Below, piece by piece: positions 54,210 to 64,000 of a stretch of 64,000 nucleotides of DNA. Every line of letters starts with the position of its first letter. Positions within the stretch are counted from its first letter, which is position 1. The notes below the pieces were generated by a model that searched no databases, was not told the origin of the DNA, and worked only from the letters and a program-made list of their open reading frames with translations. The translations under genes and the position numbers were made by a program. This DNA comes from Bacillus sp. FJAT-52991 (GTDB lineage Bacteria > Bacillota > Bacilli > Bacillales > Domibacillaceae). Location of the stretch: positions 2,628,001-2,692,000 of the forward strand of contig NZ_CP147404.1 of the NCBI RefSeq assembly GCF_037201805.1, written 5' to 3'.

Positions 54210-55895
54210 TTAACTGTTCATCATTTTTTCAAGCTTTTTTAACCCCTTTGGATCCACTTTATCAATAGCTGTCGCCGCTTCTTCTAGAGCGGCCCGATAA
54301 TCATAATTTCTAAAGGCCATCTCCGCTTGATTGAGCTGCGAGCTGATCGCAGGGTGTGAACGTTTGTAACGATTACCATATTGAATAATTCTCTCAGCAA
54401 GTTCTGCCTGTTCAATAATTTCTGCCGTTTTCTTCTCCAAATGCTCCACTGACTGCACAGCCTCTCGTAGCTTGTCCTGAACCTGCTTCATGTTTAAAGG
54501 CTTTTCATTCAAGCAGTCAACAACCTCTTCTACTCGGTTCTTCGCCTCTTCCGTCAAAGATTGATAGAATTCTGGAACACCTGGCATATTGCTTTTTTGA
54601 ATCATCCGGAAAATATCATTTACCCTTCTCCGAAGTTCAAGCAGTTTATCCTGCGCTCCCATCTCATCTTTTCGAAGCGTCTGCAAGAAGTGGGTAAAGC
54701 TCGTTTGTTCTTTTTGTAGTTCTTCTAGCTGCTCGTGGATTTCCTTTAACTCATCATGCAAAAAGGAGTAAGCTGTGTTTTGCTGAAGAATTCTCGATTC
54801 AAGGATGTCATATTTTTTGACCACTCGAAAAATCTCTTCCTCGATCTTGTGAGGCAGACCAGCTTCTTCTTCTACTAGTTGATAGCTTTGGCGAACCACT
54901 TCGGTTTCATCTTGCAATTGTTCATTCGCTTGTTGAATGTGCTCAATTTTCTCTCTTGTTGACTCGTTATTTTCGATAATAAAGTGTTTCGCATCTACTT
55001 CTTTTTCTAGCAAATCGTAGAAAAAGTCAATGCTATCTTTCACATCACGAATATCATCTTCTACTTCATGCGTGTCCGTTTTAATAATATGCTCCTTAAA
55101 TTGAGCAAGTTGTTCACGCAAATCAGCAATTTCTTTCTCAATATGTAAATGATCAAGTAAATAGCCGCTTCTCTTCATCTCTCTATAGCCTGACTGAATC
55201 TCATCAAGCTGAGAAGGCAAAAGATTTGTCGTTTCGGATAATAGCACAGGAATTCTCTCCATTTTATGTAAAATAAGAGTCATATCTTCTTGTAGCTTAA
55301 GAATCGTCTCTCTCGCCTCTAAATAATTTCCTTCATTTGTTAAATCCTCAAATTTATCAAATTGCGAAGATAATGCATCCAGTTGGATTTCAAATATCGG
55401 GGCTGCTTTACCAAATGTGTGACGGTGAGCAAGCAACTGCTTTCTTGCTGCTCGTTGCTTCTCTTTTATGTCTTCACTTTCTTTTCGATTTTGCTCTTCA
55501 CTACCGATCAACACTTGCAGTTCGGCTAAAATCGTATTCACTTTCTCTTCCGATTTCTCCAATTGATCCGAAATCTCTTCATTAATTCCCCTTGTTTTAC
55601 CAAAACGATATTTATTTAACCACTCTTCAGACTCAAGCAGTTTTTCATCTGCATTAGGAAGCTCTTCTGCTAACACTTCATCCCACATTGCACGCCAACG
55701 ATCAAACAATTCTTCTGTCTGACCGGTCATGTTTAACTGCTTCACTTTTGTCAATTCCTCTGATACAGGCTGATTCATTAATTCTATTTTCTTTTGCTCA
55801 AGCTCATCTATTTGCTTGAACAACTTTCTTCTATTTATGTAGGCAATAATTAAAAGTATGGCTACTATTAATATTCCGCCAATTACATATTTCAT
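54210..55895 (-). CDS. ezrA: septation ring formation regulator EzrA
   Basis: 561 residues. A short extracytoplasmic start and one transmembrane helix (~2–20, YVIGGILIVAILLIIAYINRR), then spectrin-like coiled-coil repeats for the rest. EzrA restrains FtsZ ring formation and tethers it to the membrane. The C-terminal QNR-like region around NRYKRSHPAISSQLNQAEMAFRNYDY is present. Confidence 0.95.
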   Translation of the reverse strand: MKYVIGGILIVAILLIIAYINRRKLFKQIDELEQKKIELMNQPVSEELTKVKQLNMTGQTEELFDRWRAMWDEVLAEELPNADEKLLESEEWLNKYRFGKTRGINEEISDQLEKSEEKVNTILAELQVLIGSEEQNRKESEDIKEKQRAARKQLLAHRHTFGKAAPIFEIQLDALSSQFDKFEDLTNEGNYLEARETILKLQEDMTLILHKMERIPVLLSETTNLLPSQLDEIQSGYREMKRSGYLLDHLHIEKEIADLREQLAQFKEHIIKTDTHEVEDDIRDVKDSIDFFYDLLEKEVDAKHFIIENNESTREKIEHIQQANEQLQDETEVVRQSYQLVEEEAGLPHKIEEEIFRVVKKYDILESRILQQNTAYSFLHDELKEIHEQLEELQKEQTSFTHFLQTLRKDEMGAQDKLLELRRRVNDIFRMIQKSNMPGVPEFYQSLTEEAKNRVEEVVDCLNEKPLNMKQVQDKLREAVQSVEHLEKKTAEIIEQAELAERIIQYGNRYKRSHPAISSQLNQAEMAFRNYDYRAALEEAATAIDKVDPKGLKKLEKMMNS

Positions 55896-56089
55896 GTTAA
55901 GCCCCCTGTTCTTCTATCAAAAAATAAATCTATTCATTTATATATGATCAATGTCGATAAACGCTCTCAATACTACTAATGATATCACGTATTTGACTTT
56001 TTTTAATGAGAAAATTTGTTTTTTTTGGCCTAGTTTCGAAAAAATTTGTTACACTTATTTCAACGAATACATAATCTGGAGGAACAACG

Positions 56090-56881
56090 ATGAAAAGAGA
56101 TGGTCATATTCACACCCCCTTTTGTCCACATGGGTCAAAGGATTCTTTAAACAGTTATGTCGAGGCCGCTATTCTTCAAGGTTTTCATGAAATCACCTTC
56201 ACTGAGCATGCGCCGCTACCAGAAGGATTTATCGACACGACTCCGACGAAGGATAGTGCCATGAAGCTTTCTGTAATGGAGGAATATTTATCCGTATTGC
56301 AACAGATCCAGAAAGAGTACAAACAAGATCTCACTATCCACCTTGGATTAGAAGTTGATTATATCGAAGGCTTTGAGAAGGAGACAACGAAGTTCTTAAA
56401 TGAATATGCTCCATATCTCGACGACTCCATTCTTTCAGTGCATTTTTTAAAAAACAATCAAAATTGGTACTGTCTCGACTATAATCCCGACGTATTTGAA
56501 GAAATGATCACCCTTTTTGGCTCGGTATCAGCCATTTATGAATCTTATTTTCATACAGTACACCAATCAATTTTGGCGAATCTGGGTACATATAAGCCTA
56601 AACGAATCGGACATATGACTCTTGTCCATAAATTCCAAAAAAAATTCCCTTGCCCTAAAGATTTCAGCACTGAAATTGATGCAATTTTACAAACAGTGAA
56701 ACTTCATCACTATGAACTCGATTACAACGGTGCAGGTGTCGTCAAACCTTTATGTTGTGAAACGTATCCCCCAGCGGAAGTAGCTGTAAAAGCAAAAAAA
56801 ATGGGGATTCCATTAGTCTACGGATCAGATGCCCACTCCGCTAAAGGAATTGGTCAAGGGAGCGAACAGATTCACGCCTAG
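56090..56881 (+). CDS. hisJ: histidinol phosphatase (PHP family, HisJ)
   Basis: 263 residues. PHP-domain metal-binding motifs: DGHIHTPFCPHGSKDSL at the start, FTEHAPLP, LGLEVDYIEGFE, YGSDAHSAKGIGQG at the end. It dephosphorylates histidinol phosphate in histidine synthesis; other his genes are not in this window. RBS GGAGGAACG. The stop is in a short palindrome (56879–56891). Confidence 0.93.
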   Translation: MKRDGHIHTPFCPHGSKDSLNSYVEAAILQGFHEITFTEHAPLPEGFIDTTPTKDSAMKLSVMEEYLSVLQQIQKEYKQDLTIHLGLEVDYIEGFEKETTKFLNEYAPYLDDSILSVHFLKNNQNWYCLDYNPDVFEEMITLFGSVSAIYESYFHTVHQSILANLGTYKPKRIGHMTLVHKFQKKFPCPKDFSTEIDAILQTVKLHHYELDYNGAGVVKPLCCETYPPAEVAVKAKKMGIPLVYGSDAHSAKGIGQGSEQIHA

Positions 56882-56914
56882 TCAATGACTAAACAAAGAC
56901 ATACGAGAAATTGC

Positions 56915-56941
56915 CGTCAACACTAAACTTTAAACATAGCC
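56915..56941. repeat. relic of the 12844–12937 repeat
   Basis: cgtcaacactaaactttaaacatagcc matches the right-arm terminal part at 12912–12937 with a few changes. No left arm is found. It lies between hisJ and the ytrP terminator. Confidence 0.45.
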
Positions 56942-56946
56942 TTTTA

Positions 56947-57013
56947 CTAAAAAAGACCTCTCCTTACCATCAATTGAGCTTTAAGCATACGTTTGATGGA
57001 AGGCAGGCCTCTC
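56947..57013 (-). terminator. ytrP terminator
   Basis: AGACCT…CCATCAA (56955 region) pairs imperfectly with TTGATGGAAGGCAGGCCT (56992–57009), and the minus strand continues with U6. Confidence 0.7.
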
Positions 57014-57017
57014 ACTC

Positions 57018-58844
57018 TTAGTGATTGTTTGAACAAACAATCACTTTATTTTTCCCTGTTTTTTTCGCTTTATAAAGTGCTTCATCTGCTTGATTAAATA
57101 ATACTTTGACACTAATCGGCTGTTCTTTTGACCAAGAAGAAACACCGCAGGAAATAGTCACCATCGGGTTAGTTGAACGGGCTACACTTGCTACTAATTG
57201 TTCAGCAATCGCTACTCCTTCTTCCAAAGATTTCTCCGGAAAATAGATCGCAAGCTCTTCTCCTCCCCAACGAGCAGCAATATCTTTCTCTCCTGTTATT
57301 TTTCTAATTAACTCTGCCACTTGAATAATCGTATCATCACCTGTTTGATGCCCATACGTGTCGTTAATTGCTTTAAAATCATCAATATCTATTAATAAAA
57401 ACGTTCCTTTTTCATCTTTTTCAATCGATTCAGAAATGGATTGATCTAAATAATTTCTAGAAAACAATTTCGTCAAGTAATCAGTAATAACAAGCTGCTC
57501 TAATTCTTCTCTTAACATGGCATTCGTTAAACCAAGAGTAGAGTGATGAATAAGCGACTGTAATAGCTTGTACATATCAAACGTAAATCCATAGGCCTCC
57601 TGCTTCAAAACAATACAAAAGCCTTTCAATACATTTCCTTGAACCATCGGAACAACCATTAACGAATGATAAAGAAGATGTTCTTCTTCTAATTTCCCTG
57701 CTAGCTCCCCAACAAAAAACGAATCCTTTTCTTTTTGAATACGTTTCGAAGCGTATTCAATGTATCGTTGTCCTTGGCGCTCATAGAAAAACTCACTGCT
57801 GCCAGGAAGAATTTCCACTTCTCCATCATTTATAAATACAAATCCAACCGCCGAAGCTTGAAAAAAGCGAGTGATTTGATCATTTAAGTATTGGGTCGTA
57901 TCGGTGAAGCGTAATGTCGAATTAAGCTGGTGTGACGTTTCATTAATTAATTGCAAATCAGCAATCAATTTCCTTGATTGTTCATACAGTTTAGCTTTTT
58001 CGATCGCACTCCCACCGGTATTAGCCAAAATCCGAATAAAACCTTTTTCACTTTCTAATATTTGTTTTTCTATCGGTATTTTCACTTGTAAAACACCATA
58101 CACACCTTGCTTGCCCATCAATGGTGCATACAGAATAGAAGATTTTCTCCCTAGACGTTGCTCCAACTGTACTTTACCATTTATATAAGCTGACATCGCT
58201 TCTTCACTTGCTCGTTCGAAATTAAAGTGTTCTGTTGGCAACTCATTATATCGATCATCAATCGCCAATAAGAAGTGATACGTATACTTAGGAAATACCC
58301 TTTCAAGCGTAGACAATATTTCACCAAGTACATATTCAATATCTAAGGATGAATGAAACTTCTCTGTCACGTTAAATAACTCTTTATATCTTTTATCATT
58401 ATTTGTTTCAAAATTCATTTGTTTGATAAAGGTGATAAAGGCATTCGTTTCTTGTACAAATGCGCTCAATTCCTCATCAGTGAGTTCCGCTAACAATGCT
58501 TCCTTCACTTGTAGAAATAAATATAATTCATCACCATCAAAAAATTGGAAGCCGAGATTTCCTTCTTTAGGTAAATTTTCCCCTTTAAGAAATGGAACTG
58601 TAAATGCTCGGTAAATGGAAGCATACTCACCTCTAGCTATTTTTTCCACTTCGATACATGCTGAGTATAGGTGTTCTACTCGATATAACTTGAGCTGGTC
58701 TGTTTTAAATAACAGACACAATAGATCAAGCCACTCCCGCACAAGCTGTTCCGGAGTCACTAAATTTTTTTGACTTTGAATGATTAAATGAAATAGCATG
58801 GCTTTATATTTCATCAACCATTCAACTTTATCATTACTATCCAT
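57018..58844 (-). CDS. ytrP: GAF–GGDEF protein (YtrP-type diguanylate cyclase)
   Basis: 608 residues from ATG 58844 (AGGTGGGG upstream). A long N-terminal region (~1–160) is followed by two GAF-like domains (~165–310 and ~320–450) and a C-terminal GGDEF domain (~455–605). The signature is RWGGEELAIYF (GGEEL), with DIDDFKAINDTYGHQTGDD before it, so the active site is intact and c-di-GMP synthesis is likely. The usual autoinhibitory R-x-x-D is replaced by a motif close to IRKITGEKDI. The role is unknown; it adjoins rpsD, as ytrP does. Confidence 0.9.
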   Translation of the reverse strand: MDSNDKVEWLMKYKAMLFHLIIQSQKNLVTPEQLVREWLDLLCLLFKTDQLKLYRVEHLYSACIEVEKIARGEYASIYRAFTVPFLKGENLPKEGNLGFQFFDGDELYLFLQVKEALLAELTDEELSAFVQETNAFITFIKQMNFETNNDKRYKELFNVTEKFHSSLDIEYVLGEILSTLERVFPKYTYHFLLAIDDRYNELPTEHFNFERASEEAMSAYINGKVQLEQRLGRKSSILYAPLMGKQGVYGVLQVKIPIEKQILESEKGFIRILANTGGSAIEKAKLYEQSRKLIADLQLINETSHQLNSTLRFTDTTQYLNDQITRFFQASAVGFVFINDGEVEILPGSSEFFYERQGQRYIEYASKRIQKEKDSFFVGELAGKLEEEHLLYHSLMVVPMVQGNVLKGFCIVLKQEAYGFTFDMYKLLQSLIHHSTLGLTNAMLREELEQLVITDYLTKLFSRNYLDQSISESIEKDEKGTFLLIDIDDFKAINDTYGHQTGDDTIIQVAELIRKITGEKDIAARWGGEELAIYFPEKSLEEGVAIAEQLVASVARSTNPMVTISCGVSSWSKEQPISVKVLFNQADEALYKAKKTGKNKVIVCSNNH

Positions 58845-58886
58845 TTTACCCCACCTACATTTCTTTTCGGATAGAGATTTTCTCAT

Positions 58887-59216
58887 GTTTATTGAATCCG
58901 CGAATCACTAACTACCATAGATGATTATTATATCATATTTCCTCCGACTAAAGTTTTACAAACCAATTTTATTATTAGTGAATGTGTGTTGACATGTATA
59001 AAATAAAATTATATACTATTCTTTGTGTAAAATAAATGCAGCCTAAGTGAACACTTTTATGAGCTCATTTTGTTCCTTCATCTCGACGATGAAAGGTGCA
59101 TCGCGTAACCCTGTGCTGCTGGGGCGATGGTGCATGAAAACAAAATGACCTAATCGCTGTCTCACCCGGTTTTTATTTTACAACAAAATAAAAACATTTA
59201 AAGGAGGAGCTATATT
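58887..59216 (+). promoter_or_regulatory. rpsD promoter and S4 autoregulatory leader
   Basis: TTGACA (58989–58994), 17 nt, TATACT (59012–59017): a near-perfect sigma-A promoter. The leader from ~59024 to 59216 has outer pairs CATTTTGTT (59076 region) / AACAAAATG (59141 region), an inner TTCATCTCGACGATGAA hairpin and a TGCATCGC / GCGATGGTGCA stem. This matches the Bacillus S4 leader that ribosomal protein S4 binds to repress itself. RBS AAAGGAGGAG ends it. Confidence 0.85.
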
Positions 59217-59819
59217 ATGGCTCGTTATACTGGTCCAAGCTGGAAATTATCCCGTCGCTTAGGAATCTCCCTTAGCGGAACTGGTAAAGAATTAGAAAAG
59301 CGTCCTTACGCACCTGGACAACATGGTCCTAACCAACGTAAAAAACTTTCTGAATACGGATTACAATTACAAGAAAAGCAAAAACTTCGTCATATGTACG
59401 GAGTTAATGAGCGCCAATTCCACAACCTATTCGTGAAAGCTGGTAAAATGAAAGGCGTATACGGCGAAAACTTCATGATCCTTCTTGAAAGCCGCCTAGA
59501 TAACCTTGTTTACCGTCTTGGTTTAGCTCGTACTCGTCGTCAAGCTCGTCAGCTTGTTAACCACGGTCACGTAACAGTTGATGGACAACGTGTTGACATC
59601 CCATCTTACCAAGTAAAACCAGGTCAAGCAATTTCTATTCGTGAAAAATCAAGAAGCCTTGAAATCGTTAAAGAAGCGATCGAAGTAAACAACTTTGTTC
59701 CTGAATATTTAACATTCGATGCTGATAAATTAGAAGGTACATTCACTCGCCTACCTGAGCGTTCTGAATTACCAGCTGAAATCAACGAAGCACTAATCGT
59801 AGAGTTCTACTCTCGTTAA
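59217..59819 (+). CDS. rpsD: 30S ribosomal protein S4
   Basis: 200 residues. Basic protein beginning [26 protein letters not shown], with the S4 RNA-binding domain (~90–150, [36 protein letters not shown]). It binds 16S rRNA early and its own leader mRNA. Codon use is highly biased, as for ribosomal proteins. Single gene with own promoter and terminator. Confidence 0.98.
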   Translation: MARYTGPSWKLSRRLGISLSGTGKELEKRPYAPGQHGPNQRKKLSEYGLQLQEKQKLRHMYGVNERQFHNLFVKAGKMKGVYGENFMILLESRLDNLVYRLGLARTRRQARQLVNHGHVTVDGQRVDIPSYQVKPGQAISIREKSRSLEIVKEAIEVNNFVPEYLTFDADKLEGTFTRLPERSELPAEINEALIVEFYSR

Positions 59820-59822
59820 TTA

Positions 59823-59893
59823 AATCAGGTGATAAACCTGATTGCAAAAGCTCTAATGATCGTTGTTCTATCAATGGTTATCAGGGCTTTTTG
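59823..59893 (+). terminator. rpsD 3' hairpin and terminator
   Basis: AATCAGGT/ACCTGATT (59823–59843) is followed by a second hairpin with AAAGC / GCTTT arms (59847–59890) and T4–5. The second is the terminator. Confidence 0.7.
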
Positions 59894-60094
59894 TTTTCTC
59901 CTGCTTTGTATTTTCCCATTTGTTTCGGAAGGTTATAGACACAAGAAAAGGCTTGGTACTCTGAACTGCGCTCTATAAAATGAACTAAATTGTGCATTGA
60001 ACTAATATTTAGCTGGAATACATCCTTTTTATATCTTCAAAAAAATAGGCTCAACCTTTGGATAACATGAACATAGGCTAAAATATATAAAGTG
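59894..60094. other. rpsD–60318 spacer, left part
   Basis: AT-rich, without ORF. It contains a 17-nt tagacacaagaaaagg string (59936 region) similar to the start of the repeats at 6924 and 7203, the only recognisable feature. Confidence 0.3.
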
Positions 60095-60285
60095 AAACTT
60101 CAATCAGTGGGGGTTTTCTTCATCCCCCACTGATAAAAGAAGAACAAAGGCTAACGTCGCAACGTCCTGTTGCAACGCCTTTGTAACCTGCATCCTGCAG
60201 GCCCGAATCAATCGGGCGTTTACTGGCTGTTGATCCGCCTGCGCTTCTTCTGCCATGTTAAGGTGGGGTCTTACAGCCAGTTAAT
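60095..60285. repeat. structured multi-hairpin intergenic element
   Basis: Five hairpins in 190 bp: ATCAGTGGGGG/CCCCCACTGAT (60103–60134, 11 bp); CAAAGGC/GCCTTTG with inner GCAAC/GTTGC (60145–60183); CCTGCA/TGCAGG (60187–60201); GCCCGA/TCGGGC (60201–60217); ACTGGCTGT/ACAGCCAGT with inner pairs (60222–60281). The middle is GC-rich relative to the flanks. It could be a dispersed repeat or the leader of the 97-residue gene that follows after 32 bp. Confidence 0.6.
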
Positions 60286-60317
60286 GCGGGATAAATTTAT
60301 TAAAAGGAGCTACTCTT

Positions 60318-60611
60318 ATGAATAGCAATTCTTATCAATGGTATCCAAGCCCTAGCCATGATTGGAATCAAGCCCGAAAAACTCACCACTATCAACAACA
60401 ATTTTATAACCCTCAAATTCAACAGTTAAAATACCACACACTTTCAACTGTTGAACCTATTGTTCAACATGGTCTTCACGAGGCTCAATTTACCTCTTAT
60501 CTACACGCAATGACGGAGGTATCAGCCATAAGTTATTTAGTTGGAAGAGGATATGATCCCCAAACCGCTCATCGAATTGTCGAATCCTGGGAAGTAAATG
60601 AAGTATTTTAG
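60318..60611 (+). CDS. small protein of unknown function, 97 residues
   Basis: ATG 60318 with AAAAGGAGC 10 nt upstream and a good terminator after it, so it is a real gene. The N-terminal third is rich in N, S, Q, H, Y and W (NSNSYQWYPSPSHDWNQARKTHHYQQQFY), like small spore-coat or surface proteins; the C-terminal half may be a helical domain (SYLVGRGYDPQTAHRIVESWEV). Not recognised. The structured element 60095–60285 precedes it. Confidence 0.75.
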   Translation: MNSNSYQWYPSPSHDWNQARKTHHYQQQFYNPQIQQLKYHTLSTVEPIVQHGLHEAQFTSYLHAMTEVSAISYLVGRGYDPQTAHRIVESWEVNEVF

Positions 60612-60633
60612 ACATAAAGATATTTAAATACCT

Positions 60634-60677
60634 AAAAAAAGCAGGCTGATATGAAATACTCGACAGCCTGCTTTTTG
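60634..60677 (+). terminator. terminator of the 97-residue gene
   Basis: AAAAAGCAGGCTG (60636–60648) pairs with CAGCCTGCTTTTT (60664–60676), 13 bp. Confidence 0.92.
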
Positions 60678-60762
60678 CTTGATTCTATAAAAATTTGATT
60701 CATAAACTTGTGTGAGTGCTAGTCTAAGGATCACCCATACACAAGCACTTAGCCACACATCA

Positions 60763-62043
<1,281 letters not shown>

Positions 62044-62044
62044 T

Positions 62045-62335
62045 CAATTAGCGTTCAATTTACACAAATACAAAAAACGCCCCTGCCATATGCAGGGACG
62101 CTATATTTATGCGCGGTACCACCCAAGCTTGAGAAATAAATATTTCTCCACTTCATTTGAATAACGGCTAAGACCGTTTGCTGCTACTAAAAGATTCACA
62201 GCAAAAGCTACAGGGGGTAATTCATTCAACTATTTGTACTGGTTCTCACCAACCACCAGCTCTCTGAACAACAGGGATAGCGAACTACTCAATCCTATCA
62301 ACGCTTTACGTGTATTTAAATGTTATACCTCATAT
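62045..62335 (-). promoter_or_regulatory. tyrosine T-box leader of tyrS
   Basis: The minus strand contains the T-box core GGGTGGTACCGCG (62124–62112) and the terminator GTCCCTGCATATGGCAGGGGC + U6 (62100–62072). In Stem I the specifier codon, reading GAACCAG-UAC-AAAU, is UAC, Tyr (62238–62236). Uncharged tRNA-Tyr would pair with the UGGU bulge of the antiterminator and let tyrS be expressed. Confidence 0.93.
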
Positions 62336-62394
62336 TGTAAACAAAGAACTTAGATAATGTCAAACAAGTTTTTTCAACTGTCAAATAACCGATC

Positions 62395-62428
62395 AAAAAA
62401 AGCGACCTACATGGAGGTCACTTTTTTC
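62395..62428 (-). terminator. acsA terminator
   Basis: AAAAAAGCGACCT pairs with AGGTCACTTTTTT (one mismatch), with T6 on the outer side of the minus strand. It separates acsA from the T-box. Confidence 0.85.
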
Positions 62429-62433
62429 CGGTA

Positions 62434-64000
62434 TTAGTCTTCCATAGTAGATAGGTCGCCTGTCGGAAGATCAAGTTCCCAAGCTTTTAGGACGCGACGC
62501 ATAATTTTTCCGCTGCGAGTTTTTGGCAGTTTATCACGGAATTCAATTTCGCGCGGCGCGGCATGAGCAGCTAAGCCAGTTTTTACAAATTGGCGAATAT
62601 CTTCCTTCAATTCATCAGAAGGTTCATAGCCGTCAATTAGTGCGATAAAAGCTTTAATGATTTCTCCTCGAACAGGATCAGGTTTACCAATTACCCCTGC
62701 TTCTGCAATGGCTGGATGTTCAATAAGCTTACTTTCGACTTCAAATGGACCGACACGCTCGCCCGCAGTCATAATGACATCATCGACACGGCCTTGGAAC
62801 CAGAAGTACCCATCTTCATCCATATAAGCAGAATCACCCGAAACATACCAGTCACCTGGCATAAAATAAGATTCATATTTTTCCGGATTATTCCATACAG
62901 AGACCATCATAGACGGCCACCCTTTTTTAATCGCTAAATTCCCCATTCGATTCGGCGGAAGCTCATTGCCTTGATCATCAACAATCGCTGCCTTCACTCC
63001 AGGAATTGGTTTCCCCATCGATCCAGGTCTAATGTCTATGCAAGGATAGTTACAAATCACTTGTGCCCCTGTTTCAGTCATCCACCATGTATCATGAATG
63101 CGCAGATCAAACACTTTTGCTCCCCAACGTACCACTTCTGGATTCAACGGTTCCCCGACGCTTAAAATATGACGAAGTGAGCTCAAATCGAACTTCTTCA
63201 CCAATTCATCGCCAGCACCCATCAACATCCGGAAAGCAGTTGGTGCACTATACCAAACAGTCACTCCATAATCCTCAAGTGTTTTGTACCAGTTTTCCGG
63301 ACTAAATCGACCACCGACGACGACATTCGTTGTCCCTGTTAACCAAGGTCCGAAGATACCATAAGCTGTACCTGTGACCCAACCTGGATCGGCTGTGCAC
63401 CAATACACATCATTCTCTTGCAGATCAAGCACCCATTTAGCTGTTTGATATTGCTGAACCATCGCTCGATGAACATGCAAAATCCCTTTCGGCTTCCCTG
63501 TAGAACCTGATGTGTAATGTAAAATCATCCCGTCATCAAGGTCCATCCACTCCACTTCGAATGAACGATCAGCATTCTTCATTTTTGCTTTAAAATCAAC
63601 AAACCTTCCTTCTGCTTGTACATGATCCCCAACAAGGAAAATTGTTTTTAAAGCAGGCAGTTCCGCTACAGGCACACGCTCTAATAGTTCCGGTGTTGTT
63701 ACCAGCACCTTTGCCTCACTATCTTCTAAACGATCACGAACGGCTCCTTCCATAAAGGCTTCAAATAATGGACCAACAATAGCCCCTGCTTTAATCGCCC
63801 CGAGTACAGTAAAGTAAAGCTCTGGTGAACGCGGCATAAAGACAAATACACGATCCCCTTTTGTAACATCCCCAAACTGCTTCAGTACATTCGCTGCTTG
63901 ATTCGAATAATCCCTCATGTGTTCAAACGTGTATGTCTCCTCACGATCAGCATCACGATAATACAAAGCTACTTGGTCTTTCCGCTCGGACGAAGCATGG
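62434..64000 (-). CDS. acsA: acetyl-CoA synthetase, 5' end beyond the window
   Basis: At least 522 residues; the frame continues past base 64000 (…ASSERKDQVALYYRD…), so about 50 N-terminal residues are missing. ANL enzyme: P-loop HYTSGSTGKPKGILHVH, DTWWMTETG, hinge YVSGDSAYMDEDGYFWFQGRVDDVIM, and the regulatory acetylated lysine in RSGKIMRR. It activates acetate to acetyl-CoA. In B. subtilis the divergent acuABC genes regulate it; they would lie outside. Confidence 0.96.
   Translation of the reverse strand, partial: HASSERKDQVALYYRDADREETYTFEHMRDYSNQAANVLKQFGDVTKGDRVFVFMPRSPELYFTVLGAIKAGAIVGPLFEAFMEGAVRDRLEDSEAKVLVTTPELLERVPVAELPALKTIFLVGDHVQAEGRFVDFKAKMKNADRSFEVEWMDLDDGMILHYTSGSTGKPKGILHVHRAMVQQYQTAKWVLDLQENDVYWCTADPGWVTGTAYGIFGPWLTGTTNVVVGGRFSPENWYKTLEDYGVTVWYSAPTAFRMLMGAGDELVKKFDLSSLRHILSVGEPLNPEVVRWGAKVFDLRIHDTWWMTETGAQVICNYPCIDIRPGSMGKPIPGVKAAIVDDQGNELPPNRMGNLAIKKGWPSMMVSVWNNPEKYESYFMPGDWYVSGDSAYMDEDGYFWFQGRVDDVIMTAGERVGPFEVESKLIEHPAIAEAGVIGKPDPVRGEIIKAFIALIDGYEPSDELKEDIRQFVKTGLAAHAAPREIEFRDKLPKTRSGKIMRRVLKAWELDLPTGDLSTMED

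Noticed and set aside
56879..56891. Palindrome TAGTCA-A-TGACTA at the hisJ stop codon
   Set aside because: Six-bp arms around a stop codon without further context; likely chance, or part of the eroded repeat at 56915.

Overview
This window looks like a chromosomal segment of a low-to-moderate-GC, spore-forming Bacillaceae bacterium. The evidence is gene order close to the Bacillus subtilis ytaF–acsA region, sporulation genes (ytaF, ytvI, ytrH, ytrI, ytfJ), Bacillus-style T-box and S4 leaders, and TTG/GTG starts behind strong AGGAGG-type ribosome binding sites. Bases 1–33,000 are nearly all conserved backbone: polA–mutM–ytaF, phoPR, the TCA operon citZ–icd–mdh, pfkA–pyk–fxsA, malic enzyme–GntR–accDA, dnaE, the ytrHI pair, nrnA, ytoI, ytkL, a Xaa-Pro peptidase, a universal stress protein and argGH.

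Bases 33,200–41,400 are accessory. They hold an orphan small protein, an EcsC-family protein, an MFS exporter and a complete class IV polyhydroxyalkanoate (PHA) locus, phaP–phaQ divergent from phaR–phaB–phaC. An IS1182-type insertion sequence closes the block. In B. subtilis, as I remember it, moaB and ackA lie between argG and ytxK; neither is here. After that the backbone resumes: ytxK, tpx, ytfJ, ytfI, an IS3-family element, yteJ, sppA, rarD, an acyl-CoA ligase, thiI with its cysteine desulfurase, brnQ, ezrA, hisJ, a GGDEF protein, rpsD, an orphan 97-residue gene, tyrS behind a tyrosine T-box, and acsA running off the right edge.

The metabolic theme is carbon flow around pyruvate and acetyl-CoA: PFK and pyruvate kinase, malic enzyme, acetyl-CoA carboxylase, citrate synthase, acetyl-CoA synthetase and PHA storage. 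Two GGTC-N-GACC palindromes, one just upstream of the malic enzyme operon and one just upstream of pfkA–pyk, suggest that the FadR-type regulator encoded between malic enzyme and accD links these operons.

The least expected signals are non-coding. Downstream of phoR there is an exact 11-bp-period array of four PhoP-type boxes, a consensus -10, and about 60 nt later an intrinsic terminator. This would make a short PhoP-activated RNA with an exposed C5 run. A second strong terminator-like hairpin sits about 30 nt before the polA start. The IS1182 element lies in the loop of a reconstructable bidirectional terminator between phaC and ytxK. Both insertion sequences carry an identical 15-nt module in which a terminator U-tract is fused to a -10 box. 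Several structured repeats (6804–7225, 12844–12937 and 60095–60285) complete the list. All calls come from reading the sequence; no database search was run.
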